This document shows, in pieces, positions 1 to 10,135 of a DNA stretch of 64,000 nucleotides; within the stretch, counting starts at the first letter, position 1; each line of letters starts with the position of its first letter. The notes beneath the pieces were generated by a model. That model did no database searches. It was given only the letters and a program-made list of their open reading frames with translations, and was not told the DNA's origin. Position numbers and translations under genes: made by a program. Source of the DNA: Larix kaempferi (Eukaryota; Streptophyta; Pinopsida; Pinales; Pinaceae); the NCBI GenBank assembly GCA_027924585.1, contig BSBM01000096.1, positions 62,001 through 126,000 on the forward strand, in the 5' to 3' direction.

Positions 1-330
1 CATACAATGTATCCACCTGATACAAATACATGATACATATCATCATACATGATCCTCCTGATCATCAATGCATCTACCTGATGCATACCAAGTATCTACC
101 TGATACATATCATCATACATGATCCTCCTGATCATACAATGTATCCACCTGATACAAATACATGATACATATCATCATACATGATCCTCCTGATCATATC
201 CAAGCATCCAACATGATGCGTACATACATACATAAAAATGATCCAACTGATCATATCCAAGCATCCAACATGATGCGTACATACATACATAAAAATGATC
301 CAACTGATCATATCCAACCAGAAACCAGAA
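1..330. repeat. Tandem repeat array next to the copia 3' end
   Basis: Units built on CATACATGATCCTCCTGATCAT recur at intervals of about 62-70 bp from 1 to about 197. Two exact 57-bp units follow (198-254 and 255-311), then a degenerate partial unit. Many GATC/TGATCA palindromes lie inside the units. The array lies just downstream (minus sense) of the copia polyprotein stop, so it may be part of that element's LTR or 3' UTR, but no LTR edge is visible. Translations through it are only periodic peptides. Confidence 0.85.
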
Positions 331-426
331 CATCATCCTGATGTTCATCATCCAGCGCTTACATCCACAGCCATGTGAAGGATCCTCCTTCCAACATGCT
401 TGGAATGGCTTCAGCAAATGTGTCCA

Positions 427-1450
427 TCACTTCTTCCTCGAAGTGTCCTCGATCTGAAGAACGCCAAGCCTCTCTCTGAAGTACTCGAACTTCACCCTGG
501 CTAGTGGCTTCGTCAGCACATCTGCAATCTGCTCGTCCGTCGCAACATACAGGAGCTTCACCGCTCCTCTCTGCACCATATCCCTGATATAGTGATATTT
601 GATCTCTATGTGTTTCGACCTGTCATGAAACACTGGGTTCTCGGACAGCTTCACACAACTCTGGTTATCACAGAAGATACCAGTAGCTTCCAACGGGAGA
701 TCAAATAACTCAGACAGTAGCTTCCGTGGCCATACTGCCTCACAACTAGCTGAACAGGCTGCAACATACTCTGCCTCAGCTGTACTCAGTGCTATGCAGG
801 ACTGCTTCCTGCTAAACCAAGAGATCACACCTGATCCCATACTGAAGCAACACCCAGATGTGCTCTTCCTATCTGCAGCACTGCCAGCCCAATCTGAATC
901 AACATAACCCAGCATGTTAAACTTTTGTTTCGCCTCATATCTGAGCCCATAATCCACTGTACCCTTCAGGTACCTCAGAACATGCTTTACAGCAACCAGG
1001 TGAACACTCCTCGGATCCGTCAGGAACTGGCTCAATGTGTTCACAGCAAAGCAAATATCTGGTCTCGTGTTCGTCAGGTACATCAAGGACCCAATAATCT
1101 GACGATACATAGAAACATCAACTGGCTCAGATGAAGCATCACAAAGAAGCTTCAGATTCGATGCCATAGGTGTGGCCATATCCTTGCAGTCCATCATCCC
1201 GAACCTCTTCAGGATCTCTACTACATACTTCCCTTGTCCAAGGAAGATTCCATCTGCACTCTGCCACACCTCCATGCCAAAGCAAATAGTGCATCATCCC
1301 CAAGTTCTTCATCTCGAACTTGGCAGCAAGCTTCCGCTGTGAGTTGGAAATCAATCTATCTTCACCTGTAACAAACAGGTTATCCTCATACAAAATTAGT
1401 ATCACTGGATTGCCTTCCTCAACCTTGTAGAAAAGGTTGGAACCCGCTTA
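427..1450 (-). pseudogene. Copia reverse transcriptase C-terminus and RNase H (broken)
   Basis: The 282-codon stretch ending at 427 has the copia RNase H signature: SDWAGSAADRKSTSGCCF (catalytic Asp region), STAEAEYVAA (Glu) and a CDNQSCVKL box (Asp), then the typical C-terminal KHIEIKYHYIRD and ADVLTKPL motifs. In life this domain removes the RNA template during cDNA synthesis. Upstream, a second frame up to 1405 holds the RT palm region, with the usual YVDDL box changed to YEDNL. The two frames meet near 1275-1290, where one extra base breaks the gene. A TAA in the same frame as the RT box lies at 1448-1450. The loss of the catalytic Asp pair in the YxDD box would itself be inactivating. 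Confidence 0.9.
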
Positions 1451-1499
1451 ACTCTTGGTAAAGACCAAACTGGATAGAAAGTTGTCTATCCTACCATAC

Positions 1500-1824
1500 C
1501 AAGTTCTGCACACATATATGACTACACCGTGCTGTCTTTACATCCATCTGGTGTATCTTCTAATTCATCATTTTTATATTTCTTAATGCTGCCATCTGCA
1601 ACATGCTTGATCTGATAGTTCCGTTTGGAAGTCATAGAAAACTTCCCTTCATGTCTTGGGATTACATCCCAAACATCATTCTTCATGATCGACGGATCAT
1701 GGCATTTCATTTCTTCATCCCAGATCCAGGGAACTTCAATATATTCAATATCTTCAATAGATATCTTTGTTGCTGGAACAAATGTTGTAATTCTTCTTTT
1801 GTAGGAGATGGCATACGATCTTTC
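1500..1824 (-). pseudogene. Copia reverse transcriptase N-terminus (broken)
   Basis: An open minus-strand frame from 1824 carries SYKRRITTF, then EEMKCHD..MKNDVWDVIPR and IKHVADGSIKKYK. This is the start of a copia RT, where the consensus has a linker, then 'M.EE...L..N.TW.LV..P', then 'W.fk.K...DG...ryKARLVA'. After about 1560 the frame slips into sequence resembling the 'MDVKTAFL' region in another frame, so the middle of the RT palm is partly deleted. It belongs to the same copy as the RNase H fragment just to the left. Confidence 0.75.
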
Positions 1825-2224
1825 CTACACAACAAGTTAAATTGCATGATTAGAAAACATCTCATAGTTTTCAGAACAAATTCTTACATAAAGAAATATG
1901 CCATACAGTCATGCAATTATCTTAGCCAATGCTTCAATACAACATTTATCCATATTCCGTAACTTTCTAGATGCCTTCCAATCTCTACCAGAACATTGTT
2001 AAGAGTGTGCACAACTCCCAACATGTCAGCAAAGAGGTTTCATTCTAGATAAGTAGCAATGGAATGTTGTACAGTGCCATAGGCCACTTACCCATGCATA
2101 TTAGGAGTATACTTTTCATCAATGCAATTATTCTAATATGCATAATACACAACCTAATTCTAGGAACATCAGTATATACATTATTGAACAGTATTATTTA
2201 AGAAATGACAATTCAAATACTTAT
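1825..2224 (-). other. Intron-like 400-bp AT-rich insert in the copia reading frame
   Basis: In minus sense the linker codons ending in an AAG are followed by ATAAGTATTTG, one base from the donor consensus GTAAGT. The insert ends in TTGTTGTGTAG just before the RT frame resumes. Both edges are in phase 0, so removal would join the two open segments in frame. The inside is AT-rich with no ORF. This suggests a spliceosomal intron whose donor G has mutated to A. An unrelated insertion is the alternative. Confidence 0.3.
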
Positions 2225-2509
2225 CTTTGTTTGTTCATTGGGTGGACTCCCTCCGAGTCTTCGCTTCCTTGCAGGAGCTGCTGGAGTCCTAATCTGAAGT
2301 AGCTTCTTCTACACCTTTTTGTTGTGGGATGTAGAGAGATGGTCAACTCCCTCTGAATATCTGCATCCTTGCATAAACCACTGGAGTGTACTCCCTCTTG
2401 ATCTTTGCTTCCTGGATTACCTGTTCTTGAATCTCATATTCATCCTTGGTCCCTATGCATGCTTATTAGTATCATGAATGTGTTATCCTTGTGATCTCAT
2501 ATAAAATCA

Positions 2510-4844
2510 TACATTCATTAGTATACTATTAAAACACAATAATCTCAAGCATGTATAGTCATGATCATTTCAAACAGAAATAATAAGCATTAGCATTCAA
2601 GGTTTATGTAGGATTCTTATGGTTAGTCAAATCATAAGAAACATAACATGTCTAAACCTGTAATTACTCAAACCTATGACTCTTCAGATTAGTTGAATCA
2701 TCAATCAAGATAAGAGATATAAAATGCATAAAACCTGTGATTATTCAAACCTATACCATCATGATTCTTCTGGTTAGTCATATCATCAATCATGGTAAGA
2801 AACATAACATGCATACAATCATGATTATTCAAACCTATGACTTCATGAATAATCATTATCAACAACAGTATAAGATCCTAACACAAGGTAGGATTCTAGC
2901 TTGATATAGGAAAGACATACCTGGATTAGCATGCTAGCTATTTATGTCTAACATACCCGCATAATGTCTTCTGGTTCTCTTTAGTGACTTGTGCTAGTAA
3001 CGTGCATGTCTCATAAGTTAACCATTATAAAACCAAGTCATACATACCTCGAGAATGGATCTTCTATGAGATCCATGGCAATGGATGAATCTTTGTCCTC
3101 ATGTCATCATGATCATATGTTCTTGAACTGGAACATGATTTGTCTTTCTTGGTGTACCTTTCATGTTAGTAGGCAACATAAACCTCATACAACACCATAA
3201 TGCATTAGTACAATCATAAGTGTCAACACCCTAACCAATGAATATCTTCTATCATGCATTCATAATTTTGTTAAGGTGATACGACAAATCTAAAATCAAA
3301 ATTGTACTAACCGTAATAACATTAAGACATACCATAAACTTAATCATGGAAAATATCGAAACATACCTCGATGAGTCATACCTGTTGAGATCGCTTGTAA
3401 TCTTCTTATGTAAGGCCTTAGCCTCATCTCCCTCTGAAACAGGAACTTCTTTACTCATGCAGATGATCAATCCATCTTCTTCTAGGATTAACCCAATCCA
3501 CTTGATTTGCAAGAACTGGACCTGGAGCTGGATATGGGTTTGTCAGAGAAACCCCAAAAATTCAAACTTTGAATTTCAAACTTTCGAAAGGATAGAAATA
3601 TGCGCCTTGATGAGCTGATCAAACTGGTATATTCAGAATTTGAAAACTGCAAAGTTTCACTCCTCAATTTTGCCTTTGAAACTTCTAGATTCACTGGACG
3701 TGACCCTGAACTGGGGTTTGATGAAGCCCACTATTTTGCCCCATCAAAATGTTTGATCCAAGGCTCTAAGCTTCTATTTTTCTGAGGAGCTTCCAGCCGT
3801 GGTCACAGATTTCAAAAATTCCCATTTTTACAGAAGCCCTAATTTTCCACTTTTCTGATCAAAGTATCGAACTAGGGTCTAATCAAGCCCGGCCTTCTGC
3901 CCAACCAAAAATTCTGATCTTGGTCTCTAAATTTCTATTTTGATGAGTAGCATCCAGCCGTGGTCTCCGATTACAAAAATTCCAACTTTCTCCAAAGCCC
4001 TAAATTCCGGAAGCCATGAATGAAGGTACCAAAAAATAATTCTGTTTTGACAGAAATATGTACCTGATTGTTTCTGGTGTAACTCCGAAATTTTTGATCC
4101 ACAGGGTCTGAAAAGGTTTCCTGAGATATCCTGACCTGTTATCTTTCCATCCTGACAGGTCTGACCTCAATTGGATTCTCTGAGAGAGAGTTATGCCAAA
4201 TGTCGCAACGTGACCTGTTTTGGGATAAAACAGGAGAGCGAACTTGTACGGCGTGCCACGTGTGACTGTTTTAACTTCGGCCTCTGAAAAAGTTTTATGA
4301 GATATCTCGGCCTGTTACCTTTCCATCCTGACAGGTCTGACCTCAATTGGACTCTCTGAGAGAGAGTTATGCCAAATGTCGCAACGTGACCTGTTTATGG
4401 GATAATACAGGAGAGAGAACTTGTATGGCGTGCCACATGTCACTGGTTCAACTTCGGCCTTTGAAAACGTTTTCTGAGATAGTGCAGACTGTGTACTACC
4501 TGTCACTTTTTATGAAATTTCATTTGGAGCTTCCTAGCCCAAGATATGACCTTTTTCCCAAGGTCACCTGATTTTGACTTAGATCTGGAAGAGGCAGAAA
4601 CCCTATATTGTACAGATCATAAATCACAAAGTACAACGAATTAGAGGTTTTCCTTTGGACACAAGATACCTGGAGATCTTAGCTTTGGCCTGTAACAATT
4701 TCAGATCCGAAAACTTCGCCAAAACGGATTTATAGCGAAAGTTCTACGATGACTGGTTTTTGCTATATCAAGCCCTAGCATCGTAAGTGCAACAAGTGTC
4801 ATACATGCCATATCATGCCTTCTTTCAGGCTAGCTCTGATACCA
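2510..4844 (-). mobile_element. Element A2, left copy: internal region without coding capacity
   Basis: This stretch is a diverged duplicate of 5492-7767: shared landmarks include the AACAGAAATAATAA block (about 2570 and 5565), the CTTGATTTGCAAGAACTGG block (3500 and 6425) and the TCTGAGAGAGAGTTATGCC motifs (4180, 4350, 7100, 7275). In minus sense it starts at the PBS beside the LTR at 4845 and runs left to about 2510, where similarity to the other copy ends. A sub-repeat of about 165 bp occurs twice (about 4110-4275 and 4280-4450), and likewise in the other copy. No retroviral domain is visible; short ORFs are not conserved. Confidence 0.75.
4833..4844 (-). other. Primer-binding site, tRNA-iMet type (left copy)
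   Basis: In minus sense TGGTATCAGAGC follows directly after the LTR end ...TTTAACA. This 12-mer is the classical plant LTR-retrotransposon PBS complementary to the 3' end of initiator methionine tRNA. It fixes the element's orientation (minus) and the LTR edge. Confidence 0.92.
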
Positions 4845-5491
4845 TGTTAAATTTTCAGAATTTACTTCAATCTGATCTAGGATCTTAACTGAGAGAACAA
4901 CATGTACAGCATAGCTACAGCATATCAATCATGGAGACAATAATGCAAGCACACAAGAGACACAAATATTTACTTGGGGAAAACCATAAAGGTGAAAAAC
5001 CCCAATAACTTCCTCAGAGATAGATAGAGCAATGATACAACCAACAAGAGAGATAGCCATAACCTAGCAACAATCCTCCTCCTCCATAAGTGCGCCTCTC
5101 CTCCTTGAGAGCATGTGTGAGAAGTGAGTGAGCAAATAGAGTGCCTCCCGCACTCTATTTATACTTGACTTGACTTGCCTTTTTACCTAACTTATGTAGG
5201 CTCGAACTTAACCACATAACATAATGCTGACTGGGCCGACCCCCAATAGGGTGGTCTAATAACCCTTAGACCCACATGGCCGACCCCCAATAGGGTGGTC
5301 TAATAACCCTTTGACCCACATGACTTATACAGGGCCGACCCCAACAAGGTGGTCTAATAACCCATCAAGTATAAGTTACGACACTTACAATATAAATGAC
5401 GACACTTCCGTATAGAGGAATAAAACCATCTCTATAGGAATACAATATACATATATGTGAAATACATTCCGAAGTTACATATACATCAACA
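4845..5491 (-). repeat. LTR of element A2, left copy (647 bp)
   Basis: In minus sense it begins TGTTGATGTATATG at 5491 and ends TTTAACA at 4845, with TG...CA termini. It is nearly identical to 7768-8413. A TATAAATAG promoter box (minus) lies at about 5157-5165. Three short repeats of a GGGCCGACCCC..GGGTGGTCTAATAACCC motif (5235-5370) lie upstream of it, in U3. The PBS lies immediately left. Confidence 0.9.
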
Positions 5492-7767
5492 ATACATTCA
5501 TTAGTATATTCTCAATACTATCAAAACACAATAATCTTAAGTATGTATAGTCATGATCATTTCAAACAGAAATAATAAACATTAGTATTCAAGGTTTTAG
5601 GGAAGTCTTCTTTTACTCATGCATATTCTTATTTGATCATAGGACTCTTCTGATTAGTTAAATTATCAATGCATAAACCCGTGATTACTCAAACCTATAC
5701 CTTCATGATTCTTCTAGTTAGTCATATAATCAATTACGGTAACAAACATAATATGCATATAGCCATGACTATTCAAACCTATGACTTCATGAATAATCAT
5801 TATCAACAACACAACAATATAAGATTCTAACACAAGGTAGGATTCTAGCTTGATATAGGAAAAACATACCTGGATTAGCATGCTAGCTAGTTATGTCTAA
5901 CATACCCGCATAATGTCTTCTGGTTCTCTTCAGTGACTTGTGCTAGTAACCTACATGTCTCATAGGTTAACCATTGTAGGACCAAGTTATACATACCTCA
6001 AAAGTAGATCTTCTATGTGATCTATGACAATGGATGAATCTTTGTCTTCATGTCACCATGATCATATGTTCTTGAAGTAGAACATGATTTGTCTTTCTTG
6101 GTGTACCTTTTATGTTAGCGAACAACATAAACCTCATACAACATCACAATGCATTAGTACATTCATAAGTGTCAAAACCTTAATCAATGAATATCTTCTA
6201 TTAATGTGATACAACAAGTCTAGTAATTAATCAAGATTGTACTGTAATGATATGAAGACAAACATATGATAAACTTAACCATGAAACATACCTGTAAGCC
6301 ATACCTGTCAAGATTGCTTGTAATCTTCTTATGGAAGGCGTTAGCCTCATCTCCCTCTGAAACAAGAACTTCTTCACTTATGCAGGTGACCAATCCATCT
6401 TCTTCTAGGATTAACCCAATCCACTTGATTTACAAGAACTGGACCTGGAGCTGGATTAGGGTTTGTCAGACAAACCCCAAATATTCAAACTTTGAATTTC
6501 AAACTTCCGAAAGGATAGAAATATGCATCTTGATGAGGTGATCAAGCTGGTATATTCAGAATTTGAAAACTGCAAAGTTTCACTCCTCAATTTTGCCTTT
6601 GAAACTTCTGAATTCACTAGACGTGACCCCGAACTGGGGTTTGATGAAGCCCACTCTTCTTCCCAATCAAAAGGTTTGATACAAATCTCTAAGCTTCTAT
6701 TTTTATGAGGAGCTTCCAGCCGTGGTCACAGATTTCAAAAATTCCCATTTTTGCAAAAGCCCTAATTTTCCACTTTTCTGATCAAAGTCCCGAACTAGGG
6801 TCTAATCAAGCCTGACCTTATTCCCAACCAAAAATTATGATCTTGGTCTCTAAATTTCGGTTTTGATGAGTAGCATTCAGCCGTGGTCTCCGATTACAAA
6901 AATTCCAACTTTATCCAAAACCCTAAATTCCGGAAGCCATGAATGAAGGTGCTCAAAAATAATTTTGATTTGACAAAAATATGTACCTGATTGTTTTTGG
7001 TGTAACTCTGAACTTTTCAATCCACAAGGTCTGAAAATTTTTCTTGAGATAGCCCAACCTATTAACTTTCCATCTCGACATGTCTGAACTTAATTGGATT
7101 CTCTGAGAGAGAGTTATGCCAAGTGTCGCAACGTGACCTGTTTGTGGAATAATACAGGAGAGCAAACTTGTACAACGTGCCATGTGTTACTGGTTCAACT
7201 TCTTCCTCTGAATTTTTTTTCTAAGATAGCCCGACCTGTTATATTTCCATCTCGATAGGTCTGACCTCAATTGGATTCTCTGAGAGAGAGTTATGCCAAG
7301 TGTCACAACGTGACCTGTTTATGGGATAATACAGGAGAGCGAACTTGTATAGCGTGCCACGTGTCACTAGTTCAACTTCGACCTCTGAAACATTTTCCTA
7401 ATATTGTATCGTCTGTGTACTACCTGACACTTTTTACGAAATTTCATTTGGAGCTTCCTAGCCCAAGTTATGACCTTTTTCCCAAGGTCACCTGATTTTG
7501 ACTCAGATCTGGAAGAGACAGAAACCCTATATTGTACAAATCATAAATCACAAAGTACAACGAATTAAAGGTTGTCCTTTGGACACAAAGTACATGTGGA
7601 TCTGATCTTCGACCTTTAAAAGTTTCAGATCCGAAACATCTCCAAAATGGATTTATAGAGAAAGTGCTATGATGATTGGTTTTTGCTATATCAAGCCCTA
7701 ACATCGTAAGTGCAACAAGTGTCATACATGCCATATCATGCCTTCTTTCAGGCTAGCTCTGATACCA
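5492..7767 (-). mobile_element. Element A2, right copy: internal region without coding capacity
   Basis: This 2276-bp region lies between two LTRs in the same orientation, with a PBS on its right edge. It holds no gag or pol motif, so the element would depend on proteins from elsewhere. The edge at 5492 has no polypurine tract, and the homologous left copy continues past the equivalent point, so this edge is probably a recombination junction rather than a native 3' end. Confidence 0.75.
7756..7767 (-). other. Primer-binding site, tRNA-iMet type (right copy)
   Basis: In minus sense TGGTATCAGAGC sits directly after the LTR end ...TTTAACA, identical to the site at 4833-4844. Confidence 0.92.
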
Positions 7768-8413
7768 TGTTAAATTTTCAGAATTTACTTCAATCTGATC
7801 TAGGATCTTCACTGAGAGAACAACAAGTACAATATATCTACAACATATTAATCATGGACACAATAATGCAAGCACACAAGAGACACAGAGTTTACTTGGG
7901 GAAAACCATAAAGGTAAAAAACCCCAATAACTTCCTCAGAGATAGATAGAGAAATGATACAACCAGAATACAAGAGATAGTCTTCTCCTAGTAGCAGATC
8001 CTCCTCCTCCACAAGTGCGCCACTCTCCAAAGTGTGAGTGAGAGAATAGAATGTGTAAAATGAGAGAGACACACTCTCTATTTATACACTAACTTGACTT
8101 GACCTTTACTCAACTAGGTCGGCCTCAACTTAACCACTTAACATAATGCTAACTGGGCCGACCCCTACTAGGGTGGTCTAATAACCCTTTGACCCACATG
8201 GCCGACCCCCAATAGGGTGGTCTAATAACTCTTTGACCCACATGACTTATATAGGGCCGACCCCAACAAGGTGGTCTAATAACCCATCAAGTATAAGTTA
8301 CGATACTTACAATATAAATGACGACACTTCCGTATAGAGGAATAATAACATCTCTATAGGAATACAATATACATATATGTGAAATACATTCCGAAGTTAC
8401 ATATACATCAACA
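7768..8413 (-). repeat. LTR of element A2, right copy (646 bp)
   Basis: TG...CA termini in minus sense (8413 to 7768), near-identical to 4845-5491. A TATAAATAG box lies at about 8077-8085, followed in minus sense by a TCTC-rich leader. On the right it abuts CT-rich satellite. The bases outside the two LTRs (TACCA on the left, AATAT on the right) are not a target-site duplication, which fits a tandem array rather than a simple insertion. Confidence 0.9.
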
Positions 8414-8930
8414 AATATCTATCTCTTTAAACACCTAATCATCAATCTCTCTCTCTCTCTAAACCATTGACCCCACACCTCTCTCTCATGCTCACTCTCT
8501 CTAAGCCCCTAACCCTTTATCTCTCTCTCATTCTCCAAATCCCAAACACCCACTTCTCACCTAGTTACATATCCCCCCTCTCTTTGTCTCTCTCTCTAAA
8601 TGATTAACCCTCTATGTCTCTCTCTCAACCCCTAACCTCCAATCTCTCTCTCTCTCTCTCTCTAAACTCCTAACAGGAAACCGCTAATCTCTCTCTCCCT
8701 CTCTCCCTCTCTCTCCAAACACCCAATCCCGAATATCTCTTTCTCTCACTCTCACTCTCTCTCTCTCTAGACCGATGAACCCTAACCCCTAATTTCTCTC
8801 TCTCTCTCTCTACCCCACTCCCCACCCACTTACCCCTCCTCTATGTCTCTCTCCTACCCAACACTAACCATCCATACACCCCTTGTGATCTCAAGTTCTA
8901 TCTCTAAACCCCTATTAACCCCCAATATAT
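8414..8930. repeat. CT-rich telomere-like satellite, block 1
   Basis: Degenerate units of the form (TC)n-TAAACCCCTAACCCC, about 25-35 bp each. The right end (about 8846-8928) is nearly the same as 17240-17325 and 46545-46625, including the landmark ACTAACCATCCATACACCCC, so it belongs to the same satellite as the later blocks. Confidence 0.9.
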
Positions 8931-9054
8931 TGTTGATGTATTTGTAACTTCAGAAGATATTCACTTGTATATTATATTTGTACTTTATTGTATCCCCAAT
9001 GGAGATGTATTAATCCTCCGATTGGAAGTGTCGTCATTTGTATTTGCAAGTGTC
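8931..9054 (+). repeat. LTR fragment in reverse orientation to element A2
   Basis: It begins TGTTGATGTATTTGTAACTTC and contains GGAAGTGTCGTCATTTGTATT, matching the start of the A2 LTR (minus-strand reading from 5491 and 8413), but here on the plus strand. Only the first 124 bp remain; it is then interrupted by the CACTA terminus at 9055. Confidence 0.75.
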
Positions 9055-10135
9055 CACTACAACAAAATAGACCTTTAGGGGCAATTTTGGCTTGCAGGGG
9101 TCTTGGGAAACCCCCCCCTAAATTTGTTTTCAAACATTTGGAGGGAGTCTTTTAAAACCGCCCCTAAAAGTCATGGAAATTGGATTTTTGGGGGTGGTTT
9201 TTTTAAATCCGCCCTCAAAAGTCCTGAAATTTGACTTTTGGTGGCAGTTTATGGAAAACCCCGCTAAAAGCCCAATTCTCATAACTTTTGGGGGCGGTTT
9301 GTCAAAACCCCCCCTAAAAGTCATGAGAATTGAACATTTGGATGCGGTTTTTTTGGAAACCCCCTTAAAAGTCATGAGAATTGAACTTTTGGAGACGGTT
9401 GTTTGAAAACCCCCCCTAAAATCCCAATTCTCATAACTTTTTGGGGCGATTTGTCAAAAATCCCCCTAAAAGTCATGAGAATTGAACTTTGGGAGACGGT
9501 TTGTTTGGAACCCCCCTTAAAAGTCATGAGAATTGAACTTTTGGAGGTGGTTGTTTGAAAACTCCCCCTAAAAGCCCAATTCTCATAACTTGTGGGGGCG
9601 GTTTGTCAAAACCCCCACTAAAAGTCATGAGAATTGAACTTTTGGAGGCGGTTTTTTTGGAACCCCTCTTAAAACTCATGAGAATTGAACTTTTGGAGGC
9701 GGATTTTTGGCACCCCCCCTTAAAAGTCATGAGAATTGAGCTTTTGGAGGCGGTTTGTTGGAGCCCCCCCCCCTAAAACTCATGAGAATTAAACTTTTGG
9801 AGGCAGTTACTAGGAACCCCCCCTTAAATTCATGAGAATTGTACTTTTGGAGGTGGGTTTTTGAAACCCCCTTTAAAATTCATGAAAATTGAACTTTGGA
9901 GGTAGTTTGTTGAAATCCCCCCTTAAAAGTCATGAAAATTAAAAATTTGGAGGCAGTTGTTTAAAAGCCCCCCTTAAAAGTCATGATAATTGAACGTTTG
10001 GAGGCATTTTTGTGAAACCCCCCTTAAAAGAAATGAGAATTGAAATTTTGGAGGCGGTTTATTGAAACCGCCCCTAAAAGTCATGCAAATTGAAATTTTC
10101 GAGGATGTTTTTTGAAAACCCCCTAAAAGTCATTT
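9055..10135 (+). mobile_element. CACTA-type DNA transposon terminus with subterminal repeats
   Basis: The edge CACTACAACAAAATAG is the typical terminal inverted repeat start of plant CACTA (En/Spm) transposons. It is followed by about 1.07 kb of roughly 51-bp subterminal repeats: TTTTGGAGGCGGTTT..AAACCCCCCCTAAAAGTCATGAGAATTGAAC. Several units are in inverted orientation (for example CCCAATTCTCATAACTTTTGGGGGCGGTTTG at 9270, 9422 and 9575), and each GGCGGTTT/AAACCGCC pair can fold. Such repeats bind the transposase in known CACTA elements. No transposase and no second terminus is visible, so this is one end or a remnant. Confidence 0.7.

Larger units (their letters stand above)
427..2450 (-). 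mobile_element. Element A: decayed Ty1/copia retrotransposon, 3' half
   Basis: Reading the minus strand, the segment runs from a basic, proline-rich linker of integrase-RT type (about 2400-2225), through an AT-rich intron-like stretch (2224-1825), into the RT (1824 to about 1280) and the RNase H (to 427). Order and motifs are those of Ty1/copia pol. Gag, protease and the integrase core are not recognisable. No LTR pair can be delimited. The copy is broken by a stop, at least one frameshift and an apparent internal deletion, so it is inactive. Confidence 0.8.

Noticed and set aside
1-330. Repeat array as a CRISPR
   Set aside because: Units are adjacent, vary in length and lack unique spacers. 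The context is plant retrotransposon DNA.
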